Under the pieces are notes generated by a model. It searched no databases. It was not told the DNA's origin and was given only the letters and a program-made list of their open reading frames with translations. Position numbers and translations under genes: made by a program. From contig NZ_LN811353.1 in assembly GCF_001006805.1 (NCBI RefSeq), positions 272,487 to 336,486 on the forward strand: DNA of 64,000 nt. Direction: 5' to 3'. The DNA comes from Microvirga massiliensis. GTDB lineage: Bacteria; Pseudomonadota; Alphaproteobacteria; Rhizobiales; Beijerinckiaceae. The first letter of the stretch is position 1. Each line of letters begins with the position of its first letter. This document shows positions 1 through 8,973 of the stretch, in pieces.

Positions 1-847
1 GAGTGCAGTTCGGCAAGCCACAGGCGAGCGGGCGGTCAACGCGCTTGGCTACTGCGTGGGTGGAACCCTGCTCGCCGCCACGCTGGCCTATCTGGCAGCA
101 AAACGAGATAGCCGCGTCAGGAGCGCCACCTTCCTCACCACCCAGGTGGACTTCAGCCAGGCCGGTGAATTGACGGTCTTCATGGACGAAGAACAGGTAG
201 CTGCTATCGAGAGAGACATGGCCCGGCATGGATATCTCGAAGGCCACAAGATGGCGGCAGCCTTCAATCTGCTGCGCTCCAATGACCTGATCTGGCCCTA
301 CGTGGTCGACGTCTACTTGAAGGGCAAGACTCCGCTGCCTTTCGACCTTCTGTACTGGAACTCGGACTCAACACGCATCCCCGCCGCCAATCACAGCTTC
401 TATCTCCGGCGCTGCTACATTGACAATGATCTCTCGCAGGGGCGGCTCCGGATCGGCGGCGTCACCCTCGACCTCTCGAAGGTGAAGACACCGGTCTACC
501 ACTTGGCGGCTCGGGAGGATCACATTGCGCCGGCACGGTCGGTATTCTTAGGTGCCCGGTTTCTCGGTGGTCCCGTTCGCTTTGTCGTTGCTGGCTCGGG
601 TCATATCGCCGGGATCGTGAACCCGCCGGTGCGGAACCGGTATCAGTACTGGACCAACGGGGCGCCCGTGGGAGAACTCGAGACTTGGCTCGAAGCCGCA
701 GAGGAGCACCCCGGGTCTTGGTGGCCGGATTGGCAGGCCTGGAGCGAGGCGCAGGACTCAAGGCGGGTCCCGGCCCGGGAGGTCGGAGGGGGAAAGCTCA
801 CGCCCATCGAGGATGCGCCGGGCAGTTATGTTCTCGTGAAGAATTGA
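1..847 (+). CDS. phaC: Class I poly(3-hydroxyalkanoate) synthase, C-terminal part
   Basis: Cytoplasmic, granule-associated enzyme that polymerises (R)-3-hydroxyacyl-CoA into polyhydroxyalkanoate. The reading frame is open from base 2, so the N-terminal half lies outside the window. The lipase-like box G-Y-C-V-G-G is encoded at 47-64, with the catalytic Cys codon at 53-55. The rest of the triad is recognisable as Asp in AREDHIAP and His in GSGHIAG. The C-terminal half has the usual class I features, including the WPDWQAW motif near the end. It is followed by about 190 bases without a gene. A GTG inside the lipase box is not the true start. Family assignment is secure; the monomer chain-length preference cannot be read from this fragment. 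Confidence 0.95.
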   Translation, partial: SAVRQATGERAVNALGYCVGGTLLAATLAYLAAKRDSRVRSATFLTTQVDFSQAGELTVFMDEEQVAAIERDMARHGYLEGHKMAAAFNLLRSNDLIWPYVVDVYLKGKTPLPFDLLYWNSDSTRIPAANHSFYLRRCYIDNDLSQGRLRIGGVTLDLSKVKTPVYHLAAREDHIAPARSVFLGARFLGGPVRFVVAGSGHIAGIVNPPVRNRYQYWTNGAPVGELETWLEAAEEHPGSWWPDWQAWSEAQDSRRVPAREVGGGKLTPIEDAPGSYVLVKN

Positions 848-1041
848 GTATAGGAGCCCAGGTCGGCGCCGCCAATGCTGGCAACTGCGCGGTTCAAACT
901 GCGTTTGACCCATCTCGATTGACTCGAGCCACTAAGCACTCGATCCGCATGCCCCAAAATATCGTCCGAGCGCTGCGAATGTGCGATGCCGTGTGGCCGA
1001 ACGGTCGTGAAGCAAGCCTATTGTACCCTTTGGGACGAACG

Positions 1042-2034
1042 TCACTTTTGGGGAGTTGATCGCGGGTTCTGGCCGCCATCGCTCGTCTTCGCTCCGCGAA
1101 ATCTCCGGAACACCATGTCGGGCGCACTGGTGTTGTGTCGTGACGGAACCGTGCGGCCCGTCCAGATGTCCGTCGCGCGCGTGTTCGGGAAGCGCATGAT
1201 CGGCTCTTCGATCCAGGCGCGAGACTGCTCCGGCCGGAGCGCGATGCGCGCAACATCCGCATTCAATTCGGTAACGTACATCGAGCGCAAGGCCGCGAAA
1301 GGTCCGCTCTCGATGGCCCGATCGAGTTCGACCGCGAGGACCATTCGTTCGCGCGTGAGCTCTGCGATGCGCATTGTCGCGGAGCCGCCATCCGCGAAAT
1401 CGAGCCGGAACGTCTTCGTCGGCGGGTCGAAGGAGATGCCAGTAAGTTCGACGACGGGCCGGCCGTCCTGCTTGATCGGTCCGAGAAGGAATGAGGATCC
1501 GTAGGCGCTGCCACCCAGATGCACCGGTGGAAGCGGGCGCGCCCGCCAATAGCCGTCGGCGGGATAGACGACGACGACCTCTTCCGCGCGTTCCTCGTGG
1601 CGCACCCAGAGCTGAACGAGGTGCAGTCCTCTCTCGACTCGGTCGCCGATCCGGAAAGGGACGTCACGGTCACGCCAGAAGTTCTCGAAGCGGTAGCCCG
1701 TCAGCCAGAGATCGACGTCCTCGTAGAACGTCACCTTGCGGGCGGGTGGAACGGCCGACGTCGCTTCGGAGATGTCTTCACAGGCCGTCCAGTCGGGCTC
1801 GAAGCTGTCCTTTCTGATGCCGCCGATATAGACTGGGTGTACGACCTCGATCTCGAAGCGCCGCACCTGCAGATTCGCGAATTCGACCGTGACATTGTCC
1901 TTCTCGGCGCAAAGCACGGGCTCGCTCGCGTTCCGGACATCCACGGCCAGCCCGTCGAGACTCGCGCCACGGGACGAGTCCGGGGCGAGCGTCAAGACCG
2001 GCAGCAGTGCAAGAGCCGACAGGGCAAAGCGCAT
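1042..2034 (-). CDS. Exported protein of unknown function
   Basis: A 330-residue protein with a clear N-terminal signal peptide (MRFALSALALLPVLTL, then a polar stretch and a probable cleavage near residue 23). I recognise no catalytic motif. The mature part is rich in charged residues and predicted beta-strand, with no further membrane segment, so it should be periplasmic or secreted. It starts 6 bases after the end of the FkbM methyltransferase gene on the same strand and is the last gene of the OpgH-FkbM group, so it probably works with the envelope glycan made or modified there. Function not assigned. Confidence 0.75.
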   Translation of the reverse strand: MRFALSALALLPVLTLAPDSSRGASLDGLAVDVRNASEPVLCAEKDNVTVEFANLQVRRFEIEVVHPVYIGGIRKDSFEPDWTACEDISEATSAVPPARKVTFYEDVDLWLTGYRFENFWRDRDVPFRIGDRVERGLHLVQLWVRHEERAEEVVVVYPADGYWRARPLPPVHLGGSAYGSSFLLGPIKQDGRPVVELTGISFDPPTKTFRLDFADGGSATMRIAELTRERMVLAVELDRAIESGPFAALRSMYVTELNADVARIALRPEQSRAWIEEPIMRFPNTRATDIWTGRTVPSRHNTSAPDMVFRRFRGAKTSDGGQNPRSTPQK

Positions 2035-2040
2035 GAAACC

Positions 2041-2787
2041 TCACTTCAGGACGGCATAGACATCGCCGGAATTGGCGGCGTGGGGCAGTTCGCGAAGGTA
2101 TTGCCGCATCGCCGCGGCATCGACGAATGTCTCCAGAACAAGTTCCTGGGTTTCGCCGAGGGCAAGGTTGTAGCGGTAATCTCCGAGGGCGGACAGACGA
2201 TCGAGGCAACGCTCCGAGACGTCCCGTGCGATGGTCGTGAACTCGAAAGAGAGGGCAACGACCGGGACATTCAACCCTCTCAGAACCCTGTCCTCGAAGC
2301 CTTCGACGTCGATCTTGATGAAGTCCGGCCTTCCATGGCACGCGATCAGGTCGTCGAGCGTCAGGCAGGGCACGACGATCACGCGATCCCAGACCTGGCC
2401 CTCCCAGCCATCGGCTCCGGCGGCGGCCTGCACGAAGCTTTCGGAGAGCGTCGAGACGGTCGGGTTCGCCGTATTGAGATGCAGGCGGACCTCGCCGCCC
2501 GCATCGCCGACGGCAGCTCCGAGCAATGCGACATGTGGATCCCGGCCATGGATCAGCCGCAGCGCGCGGGCCGGGCCCGGCTGCGGCTCGAGCGCGACGA
2601 CGCGCGCGCCGAGCCTCCGGAAGGAGGAAATCCGATCGCCCACATGCGCTCCGATATCGAACGCGAGTCCGCCCGGTCCGACGAAGCGCCGGTAGAGCGC
2701 ATCCATGGCGCGGTTTCGCTCCGGATCGCCGTGATAGATGCGCAGCGATCGTCCAATTGCACGGGCGGTGCCAGGGGCGAGGGCCAT
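2041..2787 (-). CDS. FkbM-family SAM-dependent methyltransferase
   Basis: A 248-residue methyltransferase of the FkbM family, which usually O-methylates sugars or polyketides. The SAM-binding motif FDIGAHVGD is followed by an acidic residue at the end of the second strand (ALEPQP), and the family hallmark DFIKIDVEGFE is present. I chose the ATG at 2787 because it lies one base after the stop of the upstream glucosyltransferase gene; a longer frame would overlap that gene by 40 codons with no family similarity. Tight coupling to opgH suggests that the acceptor is a periplasmic glucan or another envelope sugar, but this is inference. Confidence 0.85.
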   Translation of the reverse strand: MALAPGTARAIGRSLRIYHGDPERNRAMDALYRRFVGPGGLAFDIGAHVGDRISSFRRLGARVVALEPQPGPARALRLIHGRDPHVALLGAAVGDAGGEVRLHLNTANPTVSTLSESFVQAAAGADGWEGQVWDRVIVVPCLTLDDLIACHGRPDFIKIDVEGFEDRVLRGLNVPVVALSFEFTTIARDVSERCLDRLSALGDYRYNLALGETQELVLETFVDAAAMRQYLRELPHAANSGDVYAVLK

Positions 2788-2788
2788 G

Positions 2789-4579
2789 TCACGCAGCTTT
2801 CGCGAGCGCCGCGATCTCGGCAGGTACCTCGTGTTCTTCCGGAATCGCACAGAGCCCGTTGCGCCCGAGCCAACGTCCAAGTGATGGCGAAGCGGAAACG
2901 ACGGCAAAAGGGATCGCGACGAGGTAGCCGAGCGTCAGCGGCAGGCTCCAGAGAAGAGCTTCCGGTGCAAGGGCAGCGAGGAGGCCGCAGATTCCTAAGC
3001 CGAACAGAGTCGGCGCCCAAAGACCACGCAATGCCGTGGACCAAGCGATCCCATAGGCGTCGCGTGCCTGCCCATTCCAGATCACGGAGCGGCCGAGCGC
3101 GAGGCGGATCATGAAGATCGTCAACCTGAACGTGGTGATGGCGCCGAGCAGGAACGAGAAGATGATCTCGATGACGGTTCCTGCGAGAAAGCGTGCGCTA
3201 CCGCCGTAACGCGTGACGCCGCCCGGTGCCAGCAGGATATCGGCGAGCCCGGCGAGCTTCGGGGAGAGATACATCAGAAGAAAGGTGAGGTAGACCGCAA
3301 TCGCTGGCCCAGCGGGGAACAGGACGGGATCCTCGCCATCGAAGGCCTTCAAGGGCGCGAGCGCGATCAGGAGCGTCATCGCCGGGACGCCGAGAAACAT
3401 CAGAATCGCCCAGGCGAGCTGGAAACGGCTCATGAATAGGAGCCCGGGCCAGGCGAGCAATCGCCAATACTGCATGTTGCCCTGACACCAGCGCAGGTCG
3501 CGTGTCGAGAATTCGAAGACGGTCGGGGGATTCTCTTCCCAGCTCCCGTTTTCCTCCGGGAGAACGCGGACTTCGTAACCGGCGCGGCGCATCAAGGTCG
3601 CCTCGACCTGATCGTGCGAGAGGATGTGCCCGCCGAGCGGCGACTTTCCCGGCAAGACCGGCAGGTGACAATACTGTGCGAAGGGCTGGATCCGCACGAG
3701 GGCATTGTGCCCCCAGAACGGGCCGCAATCGCCGATCCACCAGGCAGATCCCATCGTGTAGGCGCGCATGCCGTGGCGCATGCCGAACTGGAAGATCCGC
3801 GCGAAGGCGCTCTCCGATGGCGCGCCGACCACGAGGCTCTGCAGGATTCCGAGGCGAGGATGGGCCTGCATGATGCGCACGAGGCGCAGGATCGTGCTTC
3901 CGCTCATCAGCGAATCGGCATCGAGGGGAAGCATGAGGTCGTAATCTCGCCCCCACGTTTCGCAGAAGTCGCGCACATTTCCGGCCTTGAAGCCGGTGTT
4001 GTGCCCGCGGCGGCGATAAACGATGGAATCCGGATCGGAGGCCTTGGTTCGCCAGGCGGCGACGGACCGCTCTTCCGCGGCCGCGACCTCCGGATCGCTC
4101 GTGTCGCTCAGGACGAAATATCCGAACCGGTCGCCGAAGCCGGTCGCGTCGAGGCTGTTCTTCACGATCTCGAGGCGCGTGATCGCCCGGCCCGGATCCT
4201 CGTTGCGCAGGGTCATCAGGATAGCCGTGCGGACATGGATCTCCTCAGGCCCCGTGGCTGCAAGGGGCGCGACGGTCTCGAGACCGTCGCGGCGAAAATG
4301 CAGGAGCCACAGGCCGAGCACGGCGTTCCAAAAGCCGAGGACCGTCCAGGGCGTGGCGATCAGGAAACAGGCGAAGATCAGCCCGTCCACGAGGCTCCAC
4401 CCCTGCGTGCCGAGCACCTGCGCCATGGCGGCTGCGAGCGCCAGATAGGTCGCGACGTTCACGATGAGGACGAAGAACCGCCGCCGTCGGAGGTCTGTGG
4501 TGGACTGGACGCCGGTCGGCGTCGTAGAGGACCCCAAGGCCAGATCGAACGCGGCATTCAGGCGGGCGGGCTCGGTCAT
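2789..4579 (-). CDS. opgH: Glucans biosynthesis glucosyltransferase H (OpgH/MdoH)
   Basis: A 596-residue inner-membrane GT2 glucosyltransferase that polymerises UDP-glucose into osmoregulated periplasmic glucan backbones. Two membrane segments occupy roughly residues 36-56 and 62-95. The cytoplasmic GT2 domain follows, with the metal-binding LDAD motif at 219-222, a TSDPE segment, and the R-W-C-Q-G-N form of the QxxRW motif. At least four more membrane helices make up the C-terminal third. The start is the ATG before TEPARL at 4579; a longer frame adds 61 residues that do not resemble the family and would run into the divergent gene. No opgG is visible in the window, unlike the enterobacterial opgGH arrangement. 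Confidence 0.92.
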   Translation of the reverse strand: MTEPARLNAAFDLALGSSTTPTGVQSTTDLRRRRFFVLIVNVATYLALAAAMAQVLGTQGWSLVDGLIFACFLIATPWTVLGFWNAVLGLWLLHFRRDGLETVAPLAATGPEEIHVRTAILMTLRNEDPGRAITRLEIVKNSLDATGFGDRFGYFVLSDTSDPEVAAAEERSVAAWRTKASDPDSIVYRRRGHNTGFKAGNVRDFCETWGRDYDLMLPLDADSLMSGSTILRLVRIMQAHPRLGILQSLVVGAPSESAFARIFQFGMRHGMRAYTMGSAWWIGDCGPFWGHNALVRIQPFAQYCHLPVLPGKSPLGGHILSHDQVEATLMRRAGYEVRVLPEENGSWEENPPTVFEFSTRDLRWCQGNMQYWRLLAWPGLLFMSRFQLAWAILMFLGVPAMTLLIALAPLKAFDGEDPVLFPAGPAIAVYLTFLLMYLSPKLAGLADILLAPGGVTRYGGSARFLAGTVIEIIFSFLLGAITTFRLTIFMIRLALGRSVIWNGQARDAYGIAWSTALRGLWAPTLFGLGICGLLAALAPEALLWSLPLTLGYLVAIPFAVVSASPSLGRWLGRNGLCAIPEEHEVPAEIAALAKAA

Positions 4580-4631
4580 GGAATCCTCTGGATTGCAACA
4601 ATCGATGAAGCTGAGGAACCCTGAAGCTCCG

Positions 4632-5606
4632 ATGAACGGAATGGCGACGGCGCTTTGGTATGCATCCCGCGGACATGCGGAATTGCGGAAGGCGGAACTC
4701 CGGACACCGAAAGAGGGAGAGGCCCTGGTCCGTGCCCTCTGGAGCGGCATCAGCCGCGGCACCGAGCGTCTCGTCTTTCACGGGCGCGTGTCTCCCTCGG
4801 AAGCCGGGCGGATGCGGGCGCCGCTCCAGGACGGTGATTTCCCGTATCCCGTGAAATACGGCTATTGCGCGGTCGGCGTGGTGGAGGACGGTCCCGAGGA
4901 GTGGATCGGCCGTACAGTTTTCGTGCTCCACCCTCACCAGGATTGGTTCGTCGTTCCGGTTTCGATGCTCAATGCCGTTCCGGAGAATGTTCCGCCGCGA
5001 CGGGCCGTGCTCGGGGCCAACATGGAGACGGCCCTGAACGCCCTCTGGGATTCCGGCGCAGGCCCGGGCGACCGCGTCGTCGTGGTCGGCGCCGGCGTCG
5101 TCGGATGCCTGGTGACGGCGCTTGCCGCCGGTCTGCCCGGAGCGGAGGTGACGCTCGTGGACATCGATTTGAGCCGCGAGACCATCGCCGGCAGTCTCGG
5201 CGCGGTCTTCGCGAAACCGATCGATGCGCCCGGCGAGGCGGATGTCGTCATCCATGCCAGCGGAACGGCCCCCGGCCTCGCCTGCAGCCTTGCCTGCGCG
5301 GGCGAGGAGACCACGATCGTCGAGATGAGCTGGTATGGCGATGCCATGGTGCCGGCGCCGCTCGGGCTCGACTTTCACACACGCCGTCTCAAGCTCGTAT
5401 CGTCGCAGGTCGGCAAGATTGCGACCTCGCGCCGGGAGCGCTGGAGCCATGCAAGGCGGATGGCGAAGGCCCTGTGCCTCCTCGACGACTCGCGCTTCGA
5501 CGCGCTCATCACGAAGGAGATTTCCTTCAAAGATGCTCCTGAGGAGTTCCCGCGCATCTTCGCGCCGGAAGCACCTGGACTTGCGACCGTGATCCGCTAC
5601 CCGTAA
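4632..5606 (+). CDS. Zinc-type medium-chain alcohol dehydrogenase-like protein
   Basis: A 324-residue protein of the medium-chain dehydrogenase superfamily. A Rossmann NAD(P)-binding motif is clear (VVVVGAGVVGCLV, followed by the acidic VDID). The N-terminal GroES-like domain is present, but the usual catalytic-zinc motif (GHE plus Cys and His ligands) and the structural four-Cys loop are not evident, so it may be zinc-independent. Alternative starts are the ATG at 4605 or at 4641. It begins 52 bases from the divergent opgH start and is the first gene of the cluster with the PTPS-like protein (17-base gap), the glycosyltransferase and the methyltransferase. The substrate is unknown; a reduced or oxidised pterin side chain, or a sugar, would fit the neighbours. 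Confidence 0.82.
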   Translation: MNGMATALWYASRGHAELRKAELRTPKEGEALVRALWSGISRGTERLVFHGRVSPSEAGRMRAPLQDGDFPYPVKYGYCAVGVVEDGPEEWIGRTVFVLHPHQDWFVVPVSMLNAVPENVPPRRAVLGANMETALNALWDSGAGPGDRVVVVGAGVVGCLVTALAAGLPGAEVTLVDIDLSRETIAGSLGAVFAKPIDAPGEADVVIHASGTAPGLACSLACAGEETTIVEMSWYGDAMVPAPLGLDFHTRRLKLVSSQVGKIATSRRERWSHARRMAKALCLLDDSRFDALITKEISFKDAPEEFPRIFAPEAPGLATVIRYP

Positions 5607-5623
5607 AGCCGGAGATCTCCTGC

Positions 5624-6028
5624 ATGTATGCCGTCGAAGTCCGCGATCGCATCATGATCGCCCACAGCTTCAAGGGCGAGTTGTTCGGACCCGCGCAGGC
5701 CTTGCACGGAGCAACCTTCATCGTCGACGTCGCGTTCTTTCGCGACACGCTGACTCCGGACGGCGTGGTCGTCGATATCGGGCGCGCCCATGATGCACTG
5801 CGCGCGGCGCTTGCACCGCTCGCATTCCGTAATCTCGACGAACTGCCCGAGTTCAGCGGCCAGAACACGACGACGGAATTCCTGACCCGCCACATCTTCG
5901 ACGCCCTGGCGAATGCAGTGCGGGCAGGAAATCTCGGGCCGGGCTCGGACGGTGTCACGAAAATCAGGGTGACGCTGCACGAATCCGATGTCGCGCGCGC
6001 ATGGTTCGAGGGACCCGTGAGCGCGTGA
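5624..6028 (+). CDS. PTPS/QueD-fold protein with lost active-site residues
   Basis: A 134-residue protein of the 6-pyruvoyl-tetrahydropterin synthase / 6-carboxy-tetrahydropterin synthase family, normal length for one T-fold subunit. The family skeleton is readable: His14 in AHSF, His28 in LHG, NTTTEFLTRHIF (the N-P-T-x-E-N region), and VTLHESDVARA near the end (family VxVxET). Key residues are missing. The catalytic Cys four residues before HGH is Ala24, the second His of HGH is Ala30, and the Asp-His catalytic pair before the L-N motif reads Phe-Arg. It should therefore not bind zinc or act as canonical QueD/PTPS. The gene sits between the dehydrogenase and a glycosyltransferase, with gaps of 17 and 6 bases. 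Confidence 0.85.
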   Translation: MYAVEVRDRIMIAHSFKGELFGPAQALHGATFIVDVAFFRDTLTPDGVVVDIGRAHDALRAALAPLAFRNLDELPEFSGQNTTTEFLTRHIFDALANAVRAGNLGPGSDGVTKIRVTLHESDVARAWFEGPVSA

Positions 6029-6034
6029 GTCATA

Positions 6035-7078
6035 ATGCGTGAGGTCGTTTTCACGGTTCCCGGCGATCTCGCGACACCGACCGGCGGCTATGCCTATACC
6101 CGCCGGCTCCTCGCGCATTTGCCGGAAGAGGGGATTGCCGTCCGGTACCTCGCTCTTCCGGCGGGCTACCCCGATCCGTCACCGGCGGAACTCGCGGAGA
6201 CTCTCGACAGAATCAGGGAGACGCCGCCCGACGCAGTCCTGCTCGTCGATGGGCTCGCCTTCGGAGCGATGCCGGCCGATCTCGTCGCGCGCTTTTCGCG
6301 GCCGATCGTGGCCCTCGTTCATCATCCTCTCGGTTTCGAGAACGGCCTTTCAGCAATGCGCCGCGAGGCGCTTCTCGCCAGCGAGCGCGCAGCATTGGCG
6401 CTGGCACGGGCCGTGATCGTCACGAGCCCGCTCACCGGACGATTGCTCGTCGATGAATTCGCGGTCGCGGCGAACCGTATCACAATCGCGGAACCCGGGA
6501 CGGAGCCGGCGCGGCGCGCGCGCGGAACCGGCTCGCCCGTGCAATTGCTCGCGCTCGGCGCCGTGTCGCCACGCAAGGCGTATGATCATCTCATTCTGGC
6601 GCTGGCGACGATGCCGGATCTCGACTGGCAGGCGACGATCGCCGGGCCGCTCGACCGCGCACCCGAGACAGTCGCGGGGCTGCGTGATCTCATCGCGAAA
6701 ACCGGACTGGAGGATCGGGTTATCCTGGCCGGTGCCGTGAGCGGTGTCGCGCTCGATGGTCTGTTCGATGCGGCCGATGTGTTCGTCTCGTCATCCCTGT
6801 TCGAGGGCTATGGGATGGGCCTTGCCGAGGCACTGGCCCGTGGGTTGCCTCTGGTTGCTTCGATAGGAGGCGCTGCGCTGGAGACAGTGCCCGATGCCGC
6901 GGCGCTCAAGGTGTCGCCCGGCGACACCGAAGCGCTCGCTCTGGCGCTTCGGCGGATCATCGTGGATCGTGGGCTTCGCGTGCACCTTGGTGACGCGGCC
7001 TGGGCGGCCGGTCAGCGGCTTCCCCGTTGGAGCGACACGGCCCGCACGATTGCGCGCGTTCTTCACGAGGTCTCCTGA
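6035..7078 (+). CDS. GT4-family glycosyltransferase
   Basis: A 347-residue GT-B fold glycosyltransferase. The N-terminal acceptor domain starts with VVFTVPGDLATPTGGYAYTRR, where the Gly-rich loop is typical. The C-terminal nucleotide-sugar domain shows LALGAVSPRKAYDHLILAL and the E-x(7)-E signature in SSLFEGYGMGLAEALARGLP, which fits retaining GT4 enzymes. No membrane segment is visible. The gene begins 6 bases after the PTPS-like gene and its stop overlaps the next start (TGATG at 7076-7080), so translation is coupled to the methyltransferase. The acceptor is unknown; a pterin-like small molecule or a cell-surface sugar are both possible. Confidence 0.88.
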   Translation: MREVVFTVPGDLATPTGGYAYTRRLLAHLPEEGIAVRYLALPAGYPDPSPAELAETLDRIRETPPDAVLLVDGLAFGAMPADLVARFSRPIVALVHHPLGFENGLSAMRREALLASERAALALARAVIVTSPLTGRLLVDEFAVAANRITIAEPGTEPARRARGTGSPVQLLALGAVSPRKAYDHLILALATMPDLDWQATIAGPLDRAPETVAGLRDLIAKTGLEDRVILAGAVSGVALDGLFDAADVFVSSSLFEGYGMGLAEALARGLPLVASIGGAALETVPDAAALKVSPGDTEALALALRRIIVDRGLRVHLGDAAWAAGQRLPRWSDTARTIARVLHEVS

Positions 7079-7920
7079 TGGGTGAATTCTCTGCCGATTG
7101 GCTGGCCTTGCGGGAGGCAGCGGACCATCGCTCCCGGTCACCTGAACTGGCCGGTGAAGTGGCACGCTCTTTCGCAAATCAAGAACGGATCTCGATCGTC
7201 GATCTCGGCTGCGGCACCGGCTCGAACCTTCGGGCGCTCGCGCCGCTCCTTCCCCGCGAACAGACCTGGCGTCTGGTCGATCATGACGAAGCTCTTCTCA
7301 GCGCTGCGCGCGATGCGATCAGCCGCTGGGCTGACGACGCTGAGGAGCGAAGTGGAGATCTATTCGTAACGCGCGCCGGCCGCCGGCTCAGAATCTCGTT
7401 CGTGTGCGCGAATCTCGCCCGCGATCTCGGGACGGCTCTCGGCACCGCCTGCGATCTCGTGACGGCCGCGGCCCTCCTCGATCTTGTCTCGGTCGAATGG
7501 ATTGGGCTCTTGGCCGAAGAGGTCGCGAGGCGGAAGGCTGCGTTCTACGCGGTGCTCAATTACACGCGAGAGGAACGGTGGTCGCCATTGCACCCCGCGG
7601 ATGCGGACCTGTTCCGGACGTTCCATGAGCACCACGCGCGCGACAAAGGCTTCGGGTCTCCGGCAGGATCCGATCTCGCTGCAGCGGTGAGGCGGGCTTT
7701 CACGGATCGGCATTATCGCGTTCGCACCGCCGATTCTCCGTGGCATCTCGGCGCCGAGGATGCAGTGCTGGTGCAGGCGCTCGCCACGGGAATTGCCGAC
7801 GCCGTTCGGGAAACGGGATCAGTCGACGCGGCCGTCATCTCGGATTGGCTGCGGCATCGGCTCTCTGGGGCGACCTGTACCGTCAACCACTGCGACTTCT
7901 TCGCCGCTCCATCCGCCTGA
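7078..7920 (+). CDS. Class I SAM-dependent methyltransferase
   Basis: A 280-residue protein with the SAM-binding motif VDLGCGTGSN at about residues 40-50 and the acidic residue VDHDE at the end of the next strand. Further motifs (SFVCANLARDLG, DLVTAAALLDLVS) match the methyltransferase core. The C-terminal third is not recognisable. The ATG overlaps the stop of the glycosyltransferase gene, so the two are co-translated. It closes the plus-strand cluster that begins with the dehydrogenase; after it come 367 bases with a palindromic repeat. The methyl acceptor is not known. Confidence 0.85.
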   Translation: MGEFSADWLALREAADHRSRSPELAGEVARSFANQERISIVDLGCGTGSNLRALAPLLPREQTWRLVDHDEALLSAARDAISRWADDAEERSGDLFVTRAGRRLRISFVCANLARDLGTALGTACDLVTAAALLDLVSVEWIGLLAEEVARRKAAFYAVLNYTREERWSPLHPADADLFRTFHEHHARDKGFGSPAGSDLAAAVRRAFTDRHYRVRTADSPWHLGAEDAVLVQALATGIADAVRETGSVDAAVISDWLRHRLSGATCTVNHCDFFAAPSA

Positions 7921-8142
7921 TCTGCGATTGAAGCAGGCAGGATCTATGCGCCACTTTCGCCTTTGCGAGCTGCGGGCGAGGTAATTCATCCTGATGCAGC
8001 AGCCTGGATTACTTCACTTCGTTTGTAGTGAGGGTGAGGGCGTGAAGACGCGAGGAGCACTACCGGAAACGAAAACGACTCCGGACACACTTCCCTCATT
8101 GCGAGCCGGGGGCGGTGCGCACAACCCTTTCCGCCGGCTCAC

Positions 8143-8222
8143 CGTCCTTGCGAGCCGCAGGCGAAGCAATCTACCCATCGACGAGTGCGCTCTTGGATTC
8201 CTCCGCTCCCCTCGCAATGACG
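8143..8222. repeat. Palindromic intergenic repeat (REP-like)
   Basis: Two imperfect inverted arms, CGTCCTTGCGAGCC...GAAGCAATCT (8143-8172) and GGATTC...CTCGCAATGACG (8195-8222), flank a short loop. The same element recurs at 14707-14782. The form matches the scattered GTCATTGCGAGC...GCAATC repeats of Hyphomicrobiales. A further half arm (TCATTGCGAGCCGGG) lies near 8097. It sits in the 7921-8287 gap between the convergent methyltransferase and cytochrome b561 genes, where I see nothing else; transcript termination or stabilisation is plausible. Confidence 0.75.
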
Positions 8223-8287
8223 CAGAGAAGGCCCGGGCGACTTCAGGAGACCAGGGAGGCCGTCCAACTCTCTGTCACCCACAAGGC

Positions 8288-8869
8288 TCACACCGGTTTC
8301 GCCGCCTGTGAGGCCGATTTGGACGAACCCAGCATCCGCCGCAATGTGTCGTCGCGTCTGACGAAATGATGATGCAGGGCGGCTCCGGCGTGGACCAGCG
8401 CAAGACCGGCAAGCACAAGCGCAAGGGCGCGATGGATCCTGAAGATCGGCTTCGACGCTTCCATAGGGTCTTCGCCCCCGTTGGCCGGAAGAGTGACGTC
8501 GATCGTCCAGAAATACTTCACGGGCGCGCAACACGTGGATGTCGCCGTCCAGCCGATGATCGGAACAATAATGATCAGCGCATAGAGCGCATAATGCGAG
8601 GCACGGGCGGCGGTGCGTTGCCAGGCCGGAAGTCCTTCGACGAGGGGAGGCGCACCACGCCACAGGCGGATTGCTAATCTCACCAGTGCAAGGGCGAGGA
8701 TGGTGAGGCCGAATGATTTGTGCACCTCGTAGAACGTATCGGTCACTGGCCCCGGCTTCAGGATCTGAGCGATCAGGATCCCGATAACCACTTGCGCCAA
8801 GATCAGAGCCGCGATCGTCCAGTGAAGGACTTTCTGCCCGGTGCTGTAGGAGATTGGCCGCATTCCCAT
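8288..8869 (-). CDS. Cytochrome b561 family membrane protein
   Basis: A 193-residue inner-membrane di-heme b-type cytochrome of the bacterial CybB type, which passes electrons between quinol and periplasmic or oxygen acceptors. Four membrane segments are visible (about residues 18-40, 52-70, 90-110 and 145-165). His residues sit where heme ligands are expected: VLHWT in helix 1, EVHKSFG in the first loop, ASHYALY in helix 3, and FRIHRALA/LVHAGAALHHHF in helix 4. The ATG at 8869 is chosen because an AGGAG motif lies six bases upstream. It is transcribed toward the convergent methyltransferase gene, and the RibD-like gene lies upstream on the same strand. Confidence 0.88.
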   Translation of the reverse strand: MGMRPISYSTGQKVLHWTIAALILAQVVIGILIAQILKPGPVTDTFYEVHKSFGLTILALALVRLAIRLWRGAPPLVEGLPAWQRTAARASHYALYALIIIVPIIGWTATSTCCAPVKYFWTIDVTLPANGGEDPMEASKPIFRIHRALALVLAGLALVHAGAALHHHFVRRDDTLRRMLGSSKSASQAAKPV

Positions 8870-8973
8870 CAAAGGCTCCTGTTCGCATGGTTCGGCCGTC
8901 CCGAAGCGCAACGGCCGCCGATCGCTCATCGTCCTCGTCCCGTTCCTGGCCCGCTATGCTGGGTGCTCTCCCT

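Noticed and set aside
1519..3114. Long plus-strand frame (531 codons) opposite the FkbM methyltransferase and exported-protein genes
   Set aside because: It is antisense to recognisable proteins, has low-complexity Arg-rich content and no family motif. Long antisense frames are normal at this GC content.
5624..6028. Functional QueD or PTPS for queuosine or biopterin synthesis
   Set aside because: Cys, one zinc His and the Asp-His pair are missing, and no queC, queE or folE is nearby.
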